Of a DNA stretch of 16,446 nt, positions 14,945 to 16,446 are shown one piece after another; position 1 is the stretch's first letter, and each line of letters begins with the position of its first letter. Below the pieces are notes generated by a model, which did no database searches, was not told where the DNA came from, and was given only the letters and a program-made list of their open reading frames with translations. Location of the stretch: positions 1 to 16,446 of the forward strand of contig CAMDJS010000037.1 of assembly GCA_945900685.1 (NCBI GenBank), given 5' to 3'. Source of the DNA: Bordetella parapertussis (GTDB lineage Bacteria; Pseudomonadota; Gammaproteobacteria; Burkholderiales; Burkholderiaceae_C). A program made the position numbers and the translations under genes.

Positions 14945-15385
14945 ATGTCAATCACCGACCCGTCCGCTTCCTTTCCCGTCCCGCTGGATGCACAGCCGCT
15001 GTGGCTGGACATCTGTAGCTGGGCCGTACCCGCCGGTTTTCCCTCACCGGCGGCGGATCACACCCGCAAGCGCATCGATCTGAACGAGCACCTGATAGGC
15101 AACAAAGAAGCCACGTTTTTGTTCCGCGTCAAGGGTGACTCCATGACCGGCGCCGGTATTTACGAGGGCGACACCTTGCTAGTCGACCGCAGCCTGGACC
15201 CCAAGCACCAATGCATCGTGCTGGCGCTGCTGAACAACGAGTTCACGGTCAAACGGTTTTACCGGCGCGGCGGCGTGGTCAAGCTGTTGGCCGAGAACAG
15301 CATTTACCCGCCGCGCCTCATCAAGGACGAGGACGATTTCACCGTCTGGGGCGTGGTCACTTACAACCTGCACAAGTTGTACTAG
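14945..15385 (+). CDS. umuD: UmuD, SOS mutagenesis protein (S24 peptidase)
   Basis: A 146-residue LexA-type self-cleaving protein, the UmuD partner of DNA polymerase V. The cleavage region reads [13 protein letters not shown], with the likely cut at Ala30-Gly31 in place of the Cys-Gly of E. coli. The catalytic Ser66 (VKGDSM) and Lys103 (FTVKRF) are present at the expected spacing. RecA-stimulated cleavage would give UmuD', which binds UmuC. Length is near the usual 139-145 residues. A perfect SOS box ends 10 bases before the start and no Shine-Dalgarno site is visible, so the leader is very short. umuC starts two bases after its stop. Confidence 0.95.
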   Translation: MSITDPSASFPVPLDAQPLWLDICSWAVPAGFPSPAADHTRKRIDLNEHLIGNKEATFLFRVKGDSMTGAGIYEGDTLLVDRSLDPKHQCIVLALLNNEFTVKRFYRRGGVVKLLAENSIYPPRLIKDEDDFTVWGVVTYNLHKLY

Positions 15386-15387
15386 CC

Positions 15388-16446
15388 ATGGCTGCCGCGC
15401 TAGCGCAGTTGGCCCTGGTGGACTGCAATAACTTTTATGTATCCTGCGAACGGCTGTTTCGCCCGGACTTGAAAGCCGTGCCGTTGGTGGTTTTGTCGAA
15501 CAACGACGGCTGTGTGGTGTCGCGTTCGAACGAGGCCAAGGCGCTGGGCATACGCATGGGCCAGCCTTGGTTCGAGTGCAAGGATTTGGCCGAGCAGCAC
15601 GGCATATTGGCGCTCAGCTCCAACTACGCTTTGTACGCGGACATATCCAACCGCGTCATGCGCATACTGAGTGAGTTTTCGCCGCGCACCGAGGTGTATT
15701 CCATCGACGAATGCTTTGTCGATTTGAGCGGCATGCCTGACTTGCACGCGCTGAGTTACCGCATTCGCGAAACCGTGCTCAAGTGGATCGGCATGCCGGT
15801 GTGCGTCGGCATAGGCCCGACCAAAACGCTGGCCAAGTTGGCTAACCATGTCGCTAAAAAACACCCGCGCTCGCGCGGTGTCTTCAACTACAACGACCTC
15901 AGCGCCGCGCAGCAAACGCGGTTGCTGTCGCGCATTGCGGTGGACGAGGTATGGGGCGTGGGCAGACGCTTGAGCGTGCGCCTGGCCGAGCGCGGCATAC
16001 ACACGGTGCAGGACTTGCGGCTCGCGCACATGCCCAGTTTGCGCGCCGGGTTCGGCGTGGTGATGGAAAAAACCCAGCGCGAACTCAACGGTTTGGCCTG
16101 CATCGATTTGCAAGAGGTCGAACCGGATAAGCAGCAAATCATCGCCAGCCGCTCGTTCGGGTCTATGGTGGAAACCGCCGATGTGTTGAAAGACGCGGTC
16201 AGCGTGTTCGTCGCCAACGCCTGCGCCAAGTTGCGCGCGCAAGGCTCGCACGCATCCGTCATTCAAGTGTTTTTGATGACTAACCGTTTTCGAAAAGACC
16301 TGCCGCAGTACATGCCTTCACTGGTGGTGCCGCTGCCTCAGCCTACCAACGACAGTCTGGTGGTCAGTCGCTGGGCAGACCATCTGGTCGAGCGCATGTT
16401 CCGCCCCGGTTACCAGTACAAAAAAGCCGGTGTCATGCTCAGTGGT
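15388..16446 (+). CDS. umuC: UmuC, Y-family translesion DNA polymerase V catalytic subunit (partial, runs off the edge)
   Basis: 353 residues are visible and the frame is open at the window edge; E. coli UmuC has about 422, so roughly 70 C-terminal residues are missing. The catalytic core is intact: Asp12 in [12 protein letters not shown] and Asp107-Glu108 in YSIDECF. Other family markers are [21 protein letters not shown] (about 34-54), [17 protein letters not shown] (142-158), the helix-hairpin-helix segment [11 protein letters not shown] (185-195) and ASRSFG (253-258). The last visible residues (KKAGVMLSG) match the family before the beta-clamp-binding tail. It copies past damaged bases with UmuD' and RecA. 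The long opposite-strand open frame here is a shadow. The gene begins two bases after the umuD stop and shares its SOS control. Confidence 0.96.
   Translation, partial: MAAALAQLALVDCNNFYVSCERLFRPDLKAVPLVVLSNNDGCVVSRSNEAKALGIRMGQPWFECKDLAEQHGILALSSNYALYADISNRVMRILSEFSPRTEVYSIDECFVDLSGMPDLHALSYRIRETVLKWIGMPVCVGIGPTKTLAKLANHVAKKHPRSRGVFNYNDLSAAQQTRLLSRIAVDEVWGVGRRLSVRLAERGIHTVQDLRLAHMPSLRAGFGVVMEKTQRELNGLACIDLQEVEPDKQQIIASRSFGSMVETADVLKDAVSVFVANACAKLRAQGSHASVIQVFLMTNRFRKDLPQYMPSLVVPLPQPTNDSLVVSRWADHLVERMFRPGYQYKKAGVMLSG

Noticed and set aside
14933..14950. Second LexA box directly after the first
   Set aside because: Only the left half TACTG is present; no CAG occurs at the required spacing.
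15400..16266. 288-codon open frame on the minus strand
   Set aside because: It lies entirely opposite umuC, whose conserved motifs run without a break on the plus strand. The minus-strand product is His/Gln/Arg-rich with no recognisable domain, typical of a shadow in GC-rich DNA.
1..16446. tRNA or rRNA genes, CRISPR arrays, insertion sequences, attachment sites
   Set aside because: None could be seen: no regularly spaced repeats, no transposase or integrase frame, and no cloverleaf-like segment in the intergenic regions.

Overview
The window looks like chromosomal DNA of a betaproteobacterium, most likely Burkholderiales. This rests on the gene families present, a mid-range base composition and an SOS-controlled umuDC pair; it is an inference, as no 16S or other marker gene is present. 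All boundaries were read by eye and no search was run.

Region 1 (about 20-6569) is catabolic. On the minus strand an apparent operon runs from an acyl-CoA synthetase (2494-4062) through a Rieske iron-sulfur protein (1854-2438) to a periplasmic PQQ alcohol dehydrogenase (74-1813), and ends at a strong hairpin terminator (22-47). Divergent from it are a thiamine-diphosphate C-C lyase/decarboxylase (4156-5892) and a GntR/FCD regulator (5913-6569). The shared 93-base promoter region holds a perfect 16-bp palindrome (4119-4134), the best candidate operator for that regulator. A CoA ligase beside a ThDP lyase of the 2-hydroxyacyl-CoA lyase/oxalyl-CoA decarboxylase type suggests activation and one-carbon shortening of a hydroxy acid. 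The PQQ enzyme carries the Asp-Trp-Asp signature linked to lanthanide use. The actual substrate is not known.

Region 2 (6566-7767, minus strand) is a compact three-gene unit: a small secreted protein, a 41-residue single-span membrane protein and an RraA/HMG-aldolase-family protein that unexpectedly carries a signal peptide.

Region 3 (8078-11799, plus strand) is the most unusual part. Four tightly packed genes encode an LPP20-like outer-membrane lipoprotein, a membrane-anchored coiled-coil protein, a secreted MORN-repeat/caspase (C14) protease with intact His-Cys dyad and an EF-hand-like loop, and a secreted DUF4384 protein. All four have an export or membrane signal, so this looks like an envelope-located caspase system. 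The caspase gene has an A10 tract in its linker that could switch the protease domain off.

Region 4 (11805-14834) faces it: a multi-span histidine kinase followed by a cytosolic coiled-coil protein on the minus strand, and a divergent OmpR-type response regulator.

Region 5 (14915-16446) is a LexA-regulated umuDC pair with a perfect SOS box; umuC runs off the right edge. Base composition appears GC-richer from the response regulator to the right end.
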